Positions 35,187-44,478 of a stretch of 60,000 nucleotides of DNA are shown here, piece after piece. This DNA is from Adiantum capillus-veneris (taxonomy: Eukaryota; Streptophyta; Polypodiopsida; Polypodiales; Pteridaceae). The translations under genes were made by a program, and so were the position numbers. The stretch is taken from positions 73,120,176-73,180,175 of the forward strand of contig CM043969.1 in NCBI GenBank assembly GCA_014529385.2, read 5' to 3'. The notes beneath the pieces are model-generated. The model was given only the letters and a program-made list of their open reading frames with translations. It did no database searches and was not told the origin of the DNA. The stretch's first letter is position 1. Every line of letters starts with the position of its first letter.

Positions 35187-36221
35187 TTACCAATGCTCTT
35201 TACCTGGGTTATCCATGAACCTACTCACAACTCCCACTGCATGTGCAATGTCTAGCCTTGTCCAGACCATAGCATACATTAGAGAACCTACCGCTGCAGC
35301 ATATGGAACTTTAGACATATAGGCTATCTCCTCTTGTGTCTTTGGACACATATCCTTCGTTAGTTTAAAATGACCAGCCAAAGGTGTAGAAACTGGTTTT
35401 GCATTTTGCATTGCAAACCTTTCTAGTACCTTCTTGATGTAATCTTCTTGAGATAGCTTTATTGTCTTCTTCGTCCCGTCCCTTGATATTTTCATACCAA
35501 GTATCCTCTTTGCAGCACCTAAATCTTTCATTGAAAAAGATTTGGACAGCTCCTCTTTTAGGTCTTTGATGTCCTGCATGTTAGCACTTGCAATCAACAT
35601 GTCATCAACATACAACATTAGGATGATGAATTTCCCATCTCCCAAATTCTCCATGTAGACGCAGTGATCCGAGTTGCATCTTGTGAATCCATGATCCAAT
35701 ATCCATTGATCAAACTTCAAGTACCATTGTCTTGATGCTTGCTTTAAACCATACAAGCTCTTCTTTAATCTGCAAACCATTTTCTCCTTACCTTTTACTT
35801 CATACCCCTTTGGTTGAAGCGTGTAGATTTCCTCCTCTAAGTCACCATGAGGGAATGCCGTATTTACATCCATTTGCTCGAGATTTAGATCATGAGCAGC
35901 CACAAGGCTTAAGACAAGCCTAATTGAGTTCATTTTTACAACAGGAGAAAATATTTCATTGAAGTCAATACCTTTCTTTTGAGAAAAACCTTTTACCACA
36001 AGCCTAGACTTGTACCTTTTCTTCCCATCTTCTTCTTCCTTTAGCTTGTACACCCATTTGTTTTGAAGTGCCCGCTTACCTTTAGGCAACTCAACCAACT
36101 CCCATGTTTGGTTACGATGTAGTGAGTCCATCTCCACTTGCATGCTCTTCGTCCATTCTTCTTTGGATTCATGTTGCATAGCTTCTTCATATGATTCCGG
36201 CTCTCCAGAATCTGAGATCAA
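35187..36221 (-). pseudogene. A Copia reverse transcriptase
   Basis: The frame has 344 residues with every Copia RT landmark: WTKSMQVEMDSLHRNQTWELV, RLVVKGFSQKKGIDFNEIFSPV, MDVNTAFPHGDLEEEI (the usual FLHG is FPHG), CRLKKSLYGLKQASRQWY, IILMLYVDDMLIA with the intact YVDD box, FSMKDLGAAKRILGM, and VPYAAAVGSLMYAMVWTRLDIAHAVGVVSRF. It ends HW then TAA at 35187-35189; the next codons read on in frame as [12 protein letters not shown], so a Gln codon has become a stop by one C-to-T change. Confidence 0.95.
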
Positions 36222-36457
36222 GAGATGGTTGAAGGAAGGAACAAACCTTCCTGGAGGTCTACTTGCTCTTGTAGATCTTCAGGAAATAGGTTGAGGCTCC
36301 TCATTTGGTTGACGTTGTTGCACATTGTCACCGTTTGCAGTCCTTGAGTCTTCACCGTCCTCAAGCTCCATGTACTCATCACCTGTTTCTTTTGTTTGTT
36401 TTCTTTCCAAGTAATCTTTGTACATATTTTGTTCGTTAAAAATTACATCCCTACTCC
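36222..36457 (-). pseudogene. A hinge between integrase and RT, with frameshift and stop
   Basis: The frame RSRDVIFNEQNMYKDYLERKQ...DEYMELEDGEDS..., typical of the acidic Copia linker, begins after the shift and contains one TGA at 36279-36281 within the RSTRASRPPGR-type motif that precedes RT. Confidence 0.85.
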
Positions 36458-37369
36458 TTAAGATTTACCATCTTTAGGATTCCATAGGCGATACCCAAAG
36501 TCTCCTTCTCCATAGCCAATGAACAAACACTTTTTGGACTTTGCATCTAACTTTGATCTTAGGCTTCTATCTATGTGCATGAAAGCCTCACACCCAAACA
36601 CTTTGAGAAATGCATAATTCACCGGTTTACCTGTCCATGCCTCTTCTGGAACTCCCCCATCCAATGCCGTTGAGGGTGACCGATTGATTAAGTACACAGA
36701 CGTACTTACAGCTTCCGTCCAAATCTCAAGCGGTAGACCTGCATGTAGCCGCATGCTTCGTGCTCGTTCCATGATTGTCATGTTCATCCTTTCCGAAATC
36801 CCATTTTGTTGAGGTGTCCTTGGGGTTGTCCTTTGCCTCCGAGCACAAAAGCTTTCAAAAGCTTGGCTGCAATATTCGCCTCTATTGTCGGATCTGAAGC
36901 ATTTAACCTTGGTACCTGTTTCATTCTCCACAAAGGCTTTCCACCTTTGAAATATGGAAAATACATCGGATTTATTCTTCATGACATAAACCCATGTTTT
37001 TCTAGTCGCATCATCTATGAATGTTACATAGTACAATGAGCCACCAAGTGATGGTGTACTTGCAGGACCCCAAACATCAGAATGAACCAACTCAACTTTT
37101 TAATTTTTTCTTTCATTTTTTGATTTTTGAAATTTTACCCTCTTTTGTTTACCATAAACACAATCTTCACAGAACTCTAAGTCCACTTCTTTCAAACCTG
37201 ATAGAAGCTTCTTTGTTTGAAGGATTTGCATTCCTTTGGCACTCATATGCCCAAGTTGGTAGTGCCACACCGCACTGTCAACTTCTGTAGTTGCTGCACA
37301 AGCTGAAGGTTGCGTGCTAACAATACACAAGTAAAGTGTACCGACTTTTTCACCCTTGGCAACCACCAA
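36458..37369 (-). pseudogene. A Copia integrase
   Basis: The GAG-pre-integrase/HHCC part reads AVWHYQLGHMSAKGM...FCEDCVYGKQKRVKF (about 37300-37130). An in-frame TAA at 37100-37102 interrupts the frame. The core follows with HSDVWGP (first Asp), FRSDNRGEY (second Asp), PQQNGISERMN (Glu), then EIWTEAVSTSVYLINRSPS and KKCLFIGYGEGDFGYRLWNPK. All three DDE residues are kept. The frame stops at 36458-36460 because of a one-base shift: the next frame continues with SRDVIFNEQ. Integrase inserts the cDNA with a 5-bp stagger, in line with the 5-bp duplication seen. Confidence 0.93.
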
Positions 37370-37387
37370 AGATCCCTTTGAGATCTT

Positions 37388-38527
37388 TCACCGTTTGTTT
37401 CCGAATGCAATGTTGTGACCTTCATCGTCCAATTGTCCTGTAGAGATCAAATTTTTGCGAAGAGAAGGAACATGCCTAACATCTTTAAGCTTCCATTCAT
37501 TTCCGTTAGCAGTTTTGACAAAAATTGTACCTTTGCCGACAATCTCACAAGCTTCATCATCTCCCAAGTATACATACCCAAAATTACCTTTGGTGTAGTC
37601 TTGGAAATGTTGCTTGTGTGGTGTTGCATGGAATGAAGCCCCGGAATCTACTATCCAGGAATTAAACACATTGTCTAATGAGAGAATTAGAGCATCTTGC
37701 TCTACTTTACCTGCCACATTGGCCTCCGATGTTGGCTTGTTGTCTTGAGACTCTGTCTCCTTTTTCTTCTTGGACCAGCAATCCTTCTTGGCGTGGCCCT
37801 TCTTGCCGCAGTTCCAGCATTCAAGAATTGACTTTGTGCGTGACTTGCTCCGCCTTGAGCGATCACGACCCTTTTGGTTTTTGAACCTCTCCTTAAGCCT
37901 TCCTCTTGTTTCCACTGATAGTGCAGCACTTGATGATTCTCCTGTGCTTCTCCTTCGCATTTCCTCGCTTAGGAGAATACCCACAACATCATCAAACTTA
38001 AGAGTATTTGTGCCAGAGATAGAATTACTTATAGCCATCACAAGGCTATCCCAACTATCCGGTAGAGATGATAGTATAAGGAGAGCTCGCACTTCGTCAT
38101 CGAAATTGATTTTCACTGATCGAAGTTGACTTATGTTTGTGTTAAAGTCATTTAGGTGTTCTGCAACTGAACCATTCTCTGCCATCTTTAGATTGAACAA
38201 GCGCTTCATAAGAAATACCTTATTGGATGCCGATGGTTTCTCGTAGAAGTCGTCAAGTGACTTCATCAAGTCCTCCGTGGTCTTCATCTCCGAAACATCG
38301 AAGGCCACCGTTGACGCCAAGCATAACCGGATTGTTCCCAGTGCCTTTCGATCAAGGACAATCCATGCTTCATCTGCCATTGTTGCGGGCTTCTTCGCAA
38401 GACCGCCTAGTGGCAAATAGAGGTCCTTCTGGTAGAGATAGTCTTCAATCTGCATCTTCCAATGTTGGTAGTTTTTGCCGTTGAACTTCTCAATCTTGAG
38501 CTTCCCTTCCTCCGCCATAACTCCCAC
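37388..38527 (-). pseudogene. A gag and protease of Copia polyprotein (Tnt1/Tork-like)
   Basis: The open frame has 379 residues. The first Met of MGVMAEEGKLKIEKFNG or the second (MAEEG) is the likely start, about 50 bp after the primer site. Capsid pattern: NYQHWKMQIEDYL at about residue 20, then LDDFYEKPSASNKVFLMKRLF near 91-111. The zinc knuckle CWNCGKKGHAKKDC is at 237-250. The protease active site DSGASFHAT is at 294-302, followed by GKGTIFVKT and LKDVRHVPSLRKNLIS. The frame ends at a TGA (37388-37390) that reads on in frame into AKGEKVGTLYL, so a Trp codon has probably become a stop. Gag forms the particle; protease matures the polyprotein. The domain order fits the Tork lineage of Copia, by my recognition only. 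Confidence 0.93.
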
Positions 38528-38571
38528 TCAATTCAAGGAATCCTTTCCTTGAGATAATTTAGCTACGAGCA

Positions 38572-38589
38572 AACCTTGCTCTGATACCA
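38572..38589 (-). other. A primer binding site (initiator tRNA-Met)
   Basis: The minus strand reads TGGTATCAGAGCAAGG just after the LTR; this is the standard Copia primer site with one base missing relative to the tRNA end. Confidence 0.9.
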
Positions 38590-38591
38590 GT

Positions 38592-39345
38592 TGTTAGGAA
38601 ATAAGACGTAGCTAAATAGATAATTGAGTAGATTACTTAATGGAGAGAGACAGATTTATATACACGAGATTATAGAGTAGAGAGAGAGAGAGAGAGAGAG
38701 TACACACGATATACGTGGTTCACCCAATGTGGGCTACGTCCACAGGAAAGCAGCCACTCAATGGATTTAGTACTTCAAAACAAGAAGTAGTTTACAAAGG
38801 GATTATACCCTTAATGGAGCTTTGACCTTGCTTCACTCTCACCACCTCACACTCACCTTGTTGCATCAACTTCACACTATGAAATGTGTGTAGAAATGGC
38901 CTCCTTTTATAGGCCAAAAGGGCTGCCCTCTCTTATGAGAGACAACCATGTGTAGCCGCCCTTGTGCGAATACGTCCAAATCGGACCCTCCAATCCGCCC
39001 ATGTGTGGCCGCCCTTGAGAAGACAAGTCCGCTTTTGAATTCGGCCACCGGCCACCGGCCATTGACTTCCGACCACCGGCCATCGGCCATTGACTACCGG
39101 CCACCGGCCAACCAACCGGTTGTTTTCCGACCACTTTCCGGCCGCCGTCCGGCCATAATATTCCGGCGAAAAAAAGTCTCGGGGGCGGCCTTTAAAGTTG
39201 CCCCTGATTCTTGTCCGTGAATATTTTGGTTTCCGGTGAGTGATTTTCCTTCACGCACGATGGCTTCTCCTCATAATGGGGGCCTTACAAATGTGCGCTT
39301 TTACCACAGAAAATTACAAGGGTAAATCAGGCTCCATACTTAACA
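38592..39345 (-). repeat. A 5' LTR, complete (754 bp)
   Basis: It begins (minus) TGTTAAGTATGG and ends CCTAACA. It contains the same GA repeat (38679-38700), TATA box and CCGGCCA-rich minisatellite (about 39040-39160) as the other LTR. Confidence 0.93.
38904..38911 (-). promoter_or_regulatory. A LTR promoter TATA box
   Basis: TATAAAAG on the minus strand inside the 5' LTR, oriented toward gag. The following ~30 bp would place the transcript start near 38875. The same box is present in the 3' LTR at 34300-34307. Confidence 0.65.
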
Positions 39346-39433
39346 CATGTTTCTTACTAAAGTGTGAGAGATTAGCACCATTAGGGGTTGTTCACATAGG
39401 CATAGCCTGACGAAGTAGGTTTAAAACCTAACA
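39346..39433 (-). repeat. C 5' LTR, right part after Copia A
   Basis: CATGTTTCTTACTAAAGTGTGAGAG...CCTAACA continues the LTR broken at 33975 (compare CATGTTTCCCACTAAAGTGTG at about 31881). Confidence 0.9.
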
Positions 39434-40215
39434 AGCAAATCATCCACATACAGAACAACAATGAGAAGTACATCGCCCTCACTCTTTACATACAAAGTGC
39501 TTTCTGTTGGCTGTTACAAAAGCCTCGTTTGACCAAATGAGTGTAACATTTCTCATACCAAGCACGAGGAGATTGCTTCAATCCATGCAAAGCTTTCTTA
39601 CATTTGCACACTTTATCTTTTTGCCCTTAAGTGACAAAACCATGAGGCTCCATTCATAGACTTCCTTAAAAATGTCACCATTCAAGAAAGCAGTAACAAT
39701 GTCTGATTGATGTACATCCCATCCAAAATGAGCTGCCAATGCACATAGAAAACACACAACAGTCATACGACAAGTGGGAGCAAAAGTCTTTTCATAATCT
39801 ATGCCTTTTTGTTGTGCATAACCTTTTGCAAGAAGTCAAGCCTTATAGCGATCAATCTCACCATCCGGCTTACGTTTCAACTTGTAAACCCACTTTGTAC
39901 CAATGGCCTTTTTTCCAGGAGGCAAATCACATAAAGTCCATGTGTCATTTTCTATAAGTGCATCATATTATGATTGCATGGCGTCCATCCAATTTTCTAA
40001 ATTCTTTGCTTCATCAAAAGACAGAGGTTCTTCTATATCACATAGGCTAGAAACAACCAAAGCATAGCAATCTCATACATAAGATGCATAGCAAGAACCT
40101 GAACGAGTATGACTAGACAAAGGTGCATCCAATTTATTATCACGCAAAGTATGCAGCAACCATTTTGGCATACCTCTAGCGTGCTCATTCTCAGCCCTTT
40201 CCACATCAAGTACAT
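39434..40215 (-). pseudogene. B2 Copia reverse transcriptase, N-terminal part to YVDD
   Basis: Minus-strand pieces are NWMDAMQS, TWTLCDLPPGKKAIGTKWVYKLKRKPDGEID-like (about 40000-39870), FLCALAAHFGWDVHQSDIVTAFLNGDIF (about 39748-39665), KCANVRKLCMD shifting to KKALHGLKQSPRAWY (about 39600-39545), and VLLIVVLYVDDL, which ends at 39434 exactly at the insertion of element C. The box itself is intact, but it is separated from the remaining RT by 7.8 kb. Confidence 0.85.
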
Positions 40216-41000
40216 CATGTATTTGCATCACTAATAGGCTGATCTGTAATATTTTTAGAAACCCCCATAGGATGTACATTTGCCTCGTTGGAATTTACAT
40301 TCACGTTTCCACCACTGAAAAGAGGCAAAAAACTGTCATAAATGTCTTGTGAGCTTACATTAATGTCTCTAGTACATGATAGAAAAGGCTGAACAGAATC
40401 TCCCACAAACACAACATCCCGTGAAACCAAGACATGCTTTTTTTGCACATGGTACAACTTGTAACCTTTACTTTCAGTACTATAACCAACAAAAATGCAT
40501 TTAACAGTACTTTTAGTACTATAACCAACAAAAATGCATTTAACAGCCTTATCACCCAAATTTTTTGTGTTGGGTTTGTGGCATCAACTCATAAGCCAAA
40601 CAACAAAAAACGTGCATGTGATCACAATAGATGGCTTTTTAACATGCCATGCTTCACATGTAGTCATAGACTGCAAAGCTTTTGTAGAACACCTATTAAG
40701 TACATAAGTAGCACACATAATGGACTCAAGCCAAAACGAATGTCGCAAAGCTTGACTCTTGACCATACATCATGTCATCTCCATAAGAGACCTCATTTTC
40801 CTTTTAGGAACACCATTTTGCTGAGGTGTATATGGCACTGTACATTGGTGATTTATTCCACGACTAGCTAGAAATGCATTAAACTCATGAGACATAAACT
40901 TCCCCCCCTCAATTTGAACGGAGGGTGCCCATAGTACATTTAGATACATTTTCAGCTATAGCCAGAGAACCACGAGAAATGGCTACATTGTTGTTATCAA
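40215..41000 (-). pseudogene. B2 Copia integrase, C-terminal part, with a 38-bp tandem duplication
   Basis: Readable pieces are ESIMCATYVLNRCSTKALQSMTTCEAW (about 40725-40640), where a Copia integrase has the TAVYLINRSPT..L...TP.E.W pattern, then DKAVKCIFVGYSTKS. The KCIFVGYSTxS segment is encoded twice in a row (about 40555-40480), because a 38-bp unit (TACTATAACCAACAAAAATG on the plus strand) is tandemly duplicated. The catalytic core upstream of 41000 is largely missing. Confidence 0.8.
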
Positions 41001-41098
41001 TTTTTCTTTGAGCAACAATAAAGGCATATTCAACTGCACACTATTCAACCTTGTTTTTTCTTGAAAGTGACTCATGCAATAACAATATGCATAATGCA

Positions 41099-41413
41099 TC
41101 AAACTTGGCAACTTTTGGATTTCCTTGGATAAGAATCTGACAAAGCATCAAGAACAGTTTGCACAAGGGAACTATAAAAAATGAATGCGCTTACATAAAT
41201 AAGTTGCTCATTGATATCCTTAATCCCAGCAAGGAAAGTGTCCATTTCATCTTCCTCATGCATAATCTTCGACTCTAGCTCTTTACGTAGCAATGCAATT
41301 TTAGCCTCATTGCAACTTGCATAAAGACCAATCAGAATATCCCAAGCCTGTTTTGCAGATTTAGCTGAATGAATGTGAGGAGTAATAGTGCGCTTCACGG
41401 AGAAGGGAATCAA
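41099..41413 (-). pseudogene. B2 Copia gag fragment
   Basis: A frame of about 104 residues reads SVKRTITPHIHSAKSAKQAWDILIGLYASCNEAKIALLRKELESKIMHEEDEMDTFLAGIKDINEQL. This is the Copia capsid (UBN2-type) pattern of W-D-x-L...Y and L..EL......E......F. Similar pieces are at 49913-50119 and 52109-52400. The gag continues upstream in degraded form to about 41570, where the element ends abruptly. Confidence 0.82.
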
Positions 41414-41570
41414 TGCATGAGCTTGTGCATCTCTAACATCCCAACCAGCTTACTCAGTTTTAGGCAAAACAGTTATGGCAATAGCAACCCTACTACCAAA
41501 ACTTGCAACATCCTCAACATCTCCTGTATCGTCAAAACCAAGGCATACATCAATGCCCTACACAACATTC

Positions 41571-42330
41571 CTTCAGAGATTCCCAATGATAAATGGAAAA
41601 GTATTTCTATGGATGTTATTGTGGGTTTACCAACCACTGTACGAGGTCATGACTCGGTATGTGTGATAGTAGGTTAATTGACTAAAGTCTGCAAATTTAT
41701 TTTAACCAAGTCCACGATTAAGACTATAGAGTTAGCAAAGTTATTTTTTCACAATTTGTTTATACAGATTTCCCAACAATATTGTGAGTGATCTTGATCC
41801 CAAGTTTAACAATAATTTCTAGAGGGTTATGTTTAAATAGGTGCGCACACAACTCAACATCAGTTTTTCATATCATCCAAAAATGGATGGTCAGGCTAAA
41901 TGTGCTAATCAGGTGTGCTAGAGCATATGCTAAGAGCATACATTAGTAAAAAGAAATCGGAATGGGAAGATTCCAAAGCTCTTTCCTTCTCTCCATAGAT
42001 ACATATAACTCATGTAGTTGGTAGGCCTTGAGATCCGGGTTTAGGATGGTTAATTTTTTGGTTGTAAAGTTCACCACATGGTTCACTTTTGTTCCAACAT
42101 GGTTCACAAAGCCATTACGCTCATAGTGATGTAGACCATTGATCTCTTTGGGAGGTCCATAGTAATTAGTCGTGAGAGTATGCGAAGGCATGCTCTGATT
42201 CAGCGTTATACTAGCACGAAGTTTTCTTCTCTCTATGCCAACCAATTTATGATTTCTTGCTTCTTTCAAATGAGGAACTTACCACCTTGCAATCCTTATG
42301 AATCACTGATGTTTCTATTAAAAAATAATT
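41571..42330 (+). pseudogene. G3: gypsy-type integrase fragment
   Basis: Plus-strand pieces are NDKWKSISMDVIVGLPTTVRGHDSVCVIVG (41588-41675; first catalytic Asp), KFILTKSTIKTIELAKLFFHNLF (about 41695-41765), DPKFNNNF-like (about 41800-41820), HQFFISSKNGWSG-type remnant of SYHPKTDGQ, then LEHMLRAYISKKKSEWED (about 41920-41970). Numerous stops. It begins abruptly at the end of B2 and fades after about 42010. The motif order is that of chromovirus-like gypsy integrases, but no chromodomain was seen. Confidence 0.8.
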
Positions 42331-42530
42331 GCAAACAAATGGGTGTTTTGATGGTCATGCAATAGCTATAATTAAAATATTCTTTGATTTTCCAGTATAA
42401 AGTTTATGCTTGTGCATTAAAAAATTGTTATATTTCTAAATTTGGGACAAATTCAAAGTGCTCAAAAGATACTCGGAATAGATTAATAGATTTCAACAAG
42501 GTGTGGTGGAAATAGAGTTTCACTAGTGAT

Positions 42531-42761
42531 TGTTGATTGAAATTTCTCAATGCATTTCACATTGTAATAGCCATTCATGTGGCATACTTAAAGATAGCTT
42601 ATCCGTAGGTGATGGGTGTATATATGATACACAGGGAGGGGAATTTGGGGGGGATTAACCTAACCAGAGAAAAAGCACCCCTCAATCCTATGCATTATTA
42701 CACCCATTTTCACCACTCCAATATGCTAGAAAGCTTTTTTGAGTGGTGATTAGTGTTAACA
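42531..42761 (-). repeat. probable solo LTR related to the family-B LTR (231 bp)
   Basis: It begins TGTTGATTGAAATTTC and ends TGTTAACA; inside, GTGATGGGTGTATA, GGGAGGGGAA, AACCAGAGAAAAAGCACCCC and CACCACTCC line up with GAGTGATGGGTGTATA, GGGGGGGAA, GTGAGGGGAAAAATGCCCC and CATCACTACC of the B LTR. The flanks gtgat (42526-42530) and gtgct (42762-42766) differ at one base. No internal region adjoins it on either side, so LTR-LTR recombination is the likely origin. Similarity is distant. Confidence 0.5.
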
Positions 42762-42766
42762 GTGCT

Positions 42767-43080
42767 TGCTAGGCTATATGACGGTTTAATGCATTGGAAA
42801 CACCCAAAGCATGGTCTTATAGGGAACTTGGTACTATGGACATTTTACGAAGGTAGTTCTTCTACACTCTTCAAGAAGTGTAGGTGCTTTCATGGGTCAT
42901 GAAATCTTGTGACGATTTGGGTGAATACGTGACGAAGTCTACCTCGCTAGGTGGCTCATGAAATGAGGTAATAAGAGAGATATGACACTAGAAATGAATG
43001 GAACATTACCCATTTTAGTTGACATTTTGACATGCTTTTTGAGTAGGTCCCGAAAACGACTTTTTCTGGGTCATATTAAG
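42767..43080. other. no feature recognised
   Basis: Nothing recognisable in either strand. Confidence 0.5.
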
Positions 43081-43680
43081 CGGAATCACTGCAGATGCGA
43101 AGGTAGTTGCGCGAAGTAAAGTGAAGATGAGCCAAGCGGTCTGGCATCTGTCAGGACAGGTGGCGGCAATCAAGTGCAAGAGAGTAAGCACCAGTTCCGA
43201 AGGGCGGCAATCAAGTGGCGAGAAAGCTCAACCTGCAGAGCACGCAGGTGGTAGGTGTCGAGGGACGGGAGGAGGTGGTCCCATAGAATGCTGCCAAAAG
43301 GCGATGGACTAGAGGCTTCTTTTTTAAAAGCTTGGCATGTCCAAATAGGGAGCGAGCGCGCGAGCTCTGCAGGCAAGAGTGTCGCAGGATCAGGACATTC
43401 GCAGGTCGGTAGAGTCTGTGCCTCTCTCTCATGGGGTAGGATGGAGCCAGCGAGAAGAAGATGGAGTGTGCAAGCGATGGCGAGCAGTGATTGCATGGGC
43501 AACTATCGCAGGTGGGCACACGAGAGGACGGCGGTAGTGCAACAGTGCATCGCTTCACAGAGAATGGCGAGAGGGTGGGCGCTCAGGCAGAGTGGGCTCG
43601 TGGGAACTGGAGCGAAGGCTGGGGGCTTTACGTTCTCAAGAGTGGGAGAGGGAATCTCCGAGTGTAATTAATTAATGAAA
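43081..43680. other. GC-rich block of unknown nature
   Basis: Markedly more G/C-rich than its surroundings, with overlapping open frames on both strands (for example 43255-43671 plus, 138 codons, rich in R, G, S, W; and 43211-43558 minus). Neither shows a known motif, and open frames on both strands are expected from the base composition alone. It could be the leader of an LTR element or a captured host fragment. Confidence 0.45.
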
Positions 43681-43751
43681 CATAAGATAGACCCAGTAGG
43701 TAGCAATAGGTAACATGTAAGTCTAGACAAACCCATTTGTTAAACCGCAAT

Positions 43752-43972
43752 AAGCTCAAATTGGTAGGCTTAGTTATCAAGTCCACAAATTGTTCAATGA
43801 TAGCTCATCCTAGATGATTGCTACAAAGGTCTCAAAAAGAAATGTAGTGGTCAATTTGTAATTTTTCTTGATGCCATATAGTATTGGAGGTGGGCAGTAG
43901 CCTGTGACTCAAATTGGTAGGCTTAGTTATCAAGTCCACAGTTTGTTCAATGATAGCTCATCCTGAATGAGC
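43752..43972. repeat. 61-bp direct repeat, copies about 160 bp apart
   Basis: CTCAAATTGGTAGGCTTAGT...TTGTTCAATGATAGCTCATCCT occurs at about 43752-43812 and again at 43911-43972 with few differences. Confidence 0.85.
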
Positions 43973-44478
43973 ATGTTCTTAGGACCTCTAATGAGCATGT
44001 ACCCTCCTCAAATAACTGCACTATGACATTAGAGATAGGCCTTGCGTTAATCTTTTAGGATTTTAGTTAATCCCTTTTGTAATCCTCTCATTGAGAACTC
44101 CTATAAATCCTAGATCTAATCCTCTTCTTGCTCACTTAGTATAAATTGTGTTAATTAAGGCATCCTTAATTAACAAATTTCTATTCATGAGTGCATAGGT
44201 TGATTTTTGCATTGGTACACTTCAAGTCACTCTTATGTGGACTTTATTGTGCCAATGTCACCTTGCTTATTATGATTATCCCTTGGCATTGATTATGTGC
44301 TCAGAACATATGTCACCGGTTTTCATTTGCACTCAAAAAGTTGGAGGTGGTTTTCCAACTCATTTTGAACGTCCAAGTTTCACATCAATTGTTGTGCATG
44401 AGAGCTTCTTAAACATGTACACAAGAAGATTTAGAAATTTTCTCATGTAGGAAAACAAGTGATTTTCATACAATGCAT

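Larger units (their letters stand above)
33976..39345 (-). mobile_element. A: Copia retrotransposon, youngest insertion, TSD catgt
   Basis: CATGT flanks the element at 33971-33975 and 39346-39350, and the C LTR is continuous once it is removed. The 5' LTR is 38592-39345 (754 bp, TGTTAAGTATGG...CCTAACA on the minus strand). The primer site follows, and one polyprotein (gag, protease, integrase, RT, RNase H) fills 34650-38527. The 3' LTR (33976-34583) has lost its first ~159 bp and no clear purine tract remains. The LTRs differ at about 20 of 600 aligned positions. The polyprotein has stops at 37388, 37100, 36279 and 35187 and a frameshift near 36460; most stops are single base changes. The element is recent but inactive. 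Confidence 0.95.
31595..39433 (-). mobile_element. C: non-autonomous LTR retrotransposon (LARD-like), split by Copia A
   Basis: Two ~371-bp LTRs enclose an internal region of only about 1.73 kb (31966-33698) that encodes no recognisable gag or pol. Left LTR: 31595-31965. Right LTR: 33699-33975 plus 39346-39433, split by Copia A. Both begin TGTAAGG and end CCTAACA on the plus strand. Beside the right LTR lies a primer site complementary to initiator tRNA-Met, and beside the left LTR a purine tract, which set the orientation to minus. The flanks aacaa (31590-31594) and agcaa (39434-39438) form a 5-bp duplication with one mismatch. Movement must have relied on proteins of another element. Confidence 0.9.
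30359..41570 (-). mobile_element. B2: Copia retrotransposon (family B), interrupted by element C
   Basis: The minus-strand Copia consists of two blocks: 30359-31594 (3' LTR, RNase H, end of RT) and 39434-41570 (rest of RT, integrase, gag). Removing 31595-39433 plus one copy of the target duplication restores a continuous RT reading across YVDDLL/ITS. The 3' LTR (225 bp) and its purine tract are intact. At the 5' side the element is cut near 41570, where plus-strand gypsy integrase sequence begins, so no 5' LTR exists. Stops and frameshifts are spread throughout. Confidence 0.87.

Noticed and set aside
41943-42269. Minus-strand 108-residue frame after the G3 integrase
   Set aside because: It overlaps plus-strand gypsy integrase homology and shows no independent family signature.
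43255-43671. A 138-residue basic protein in the GC-rich block
   Set aside because: Antisense frames are equally open and no motif is recognisable; composition explains the openness.
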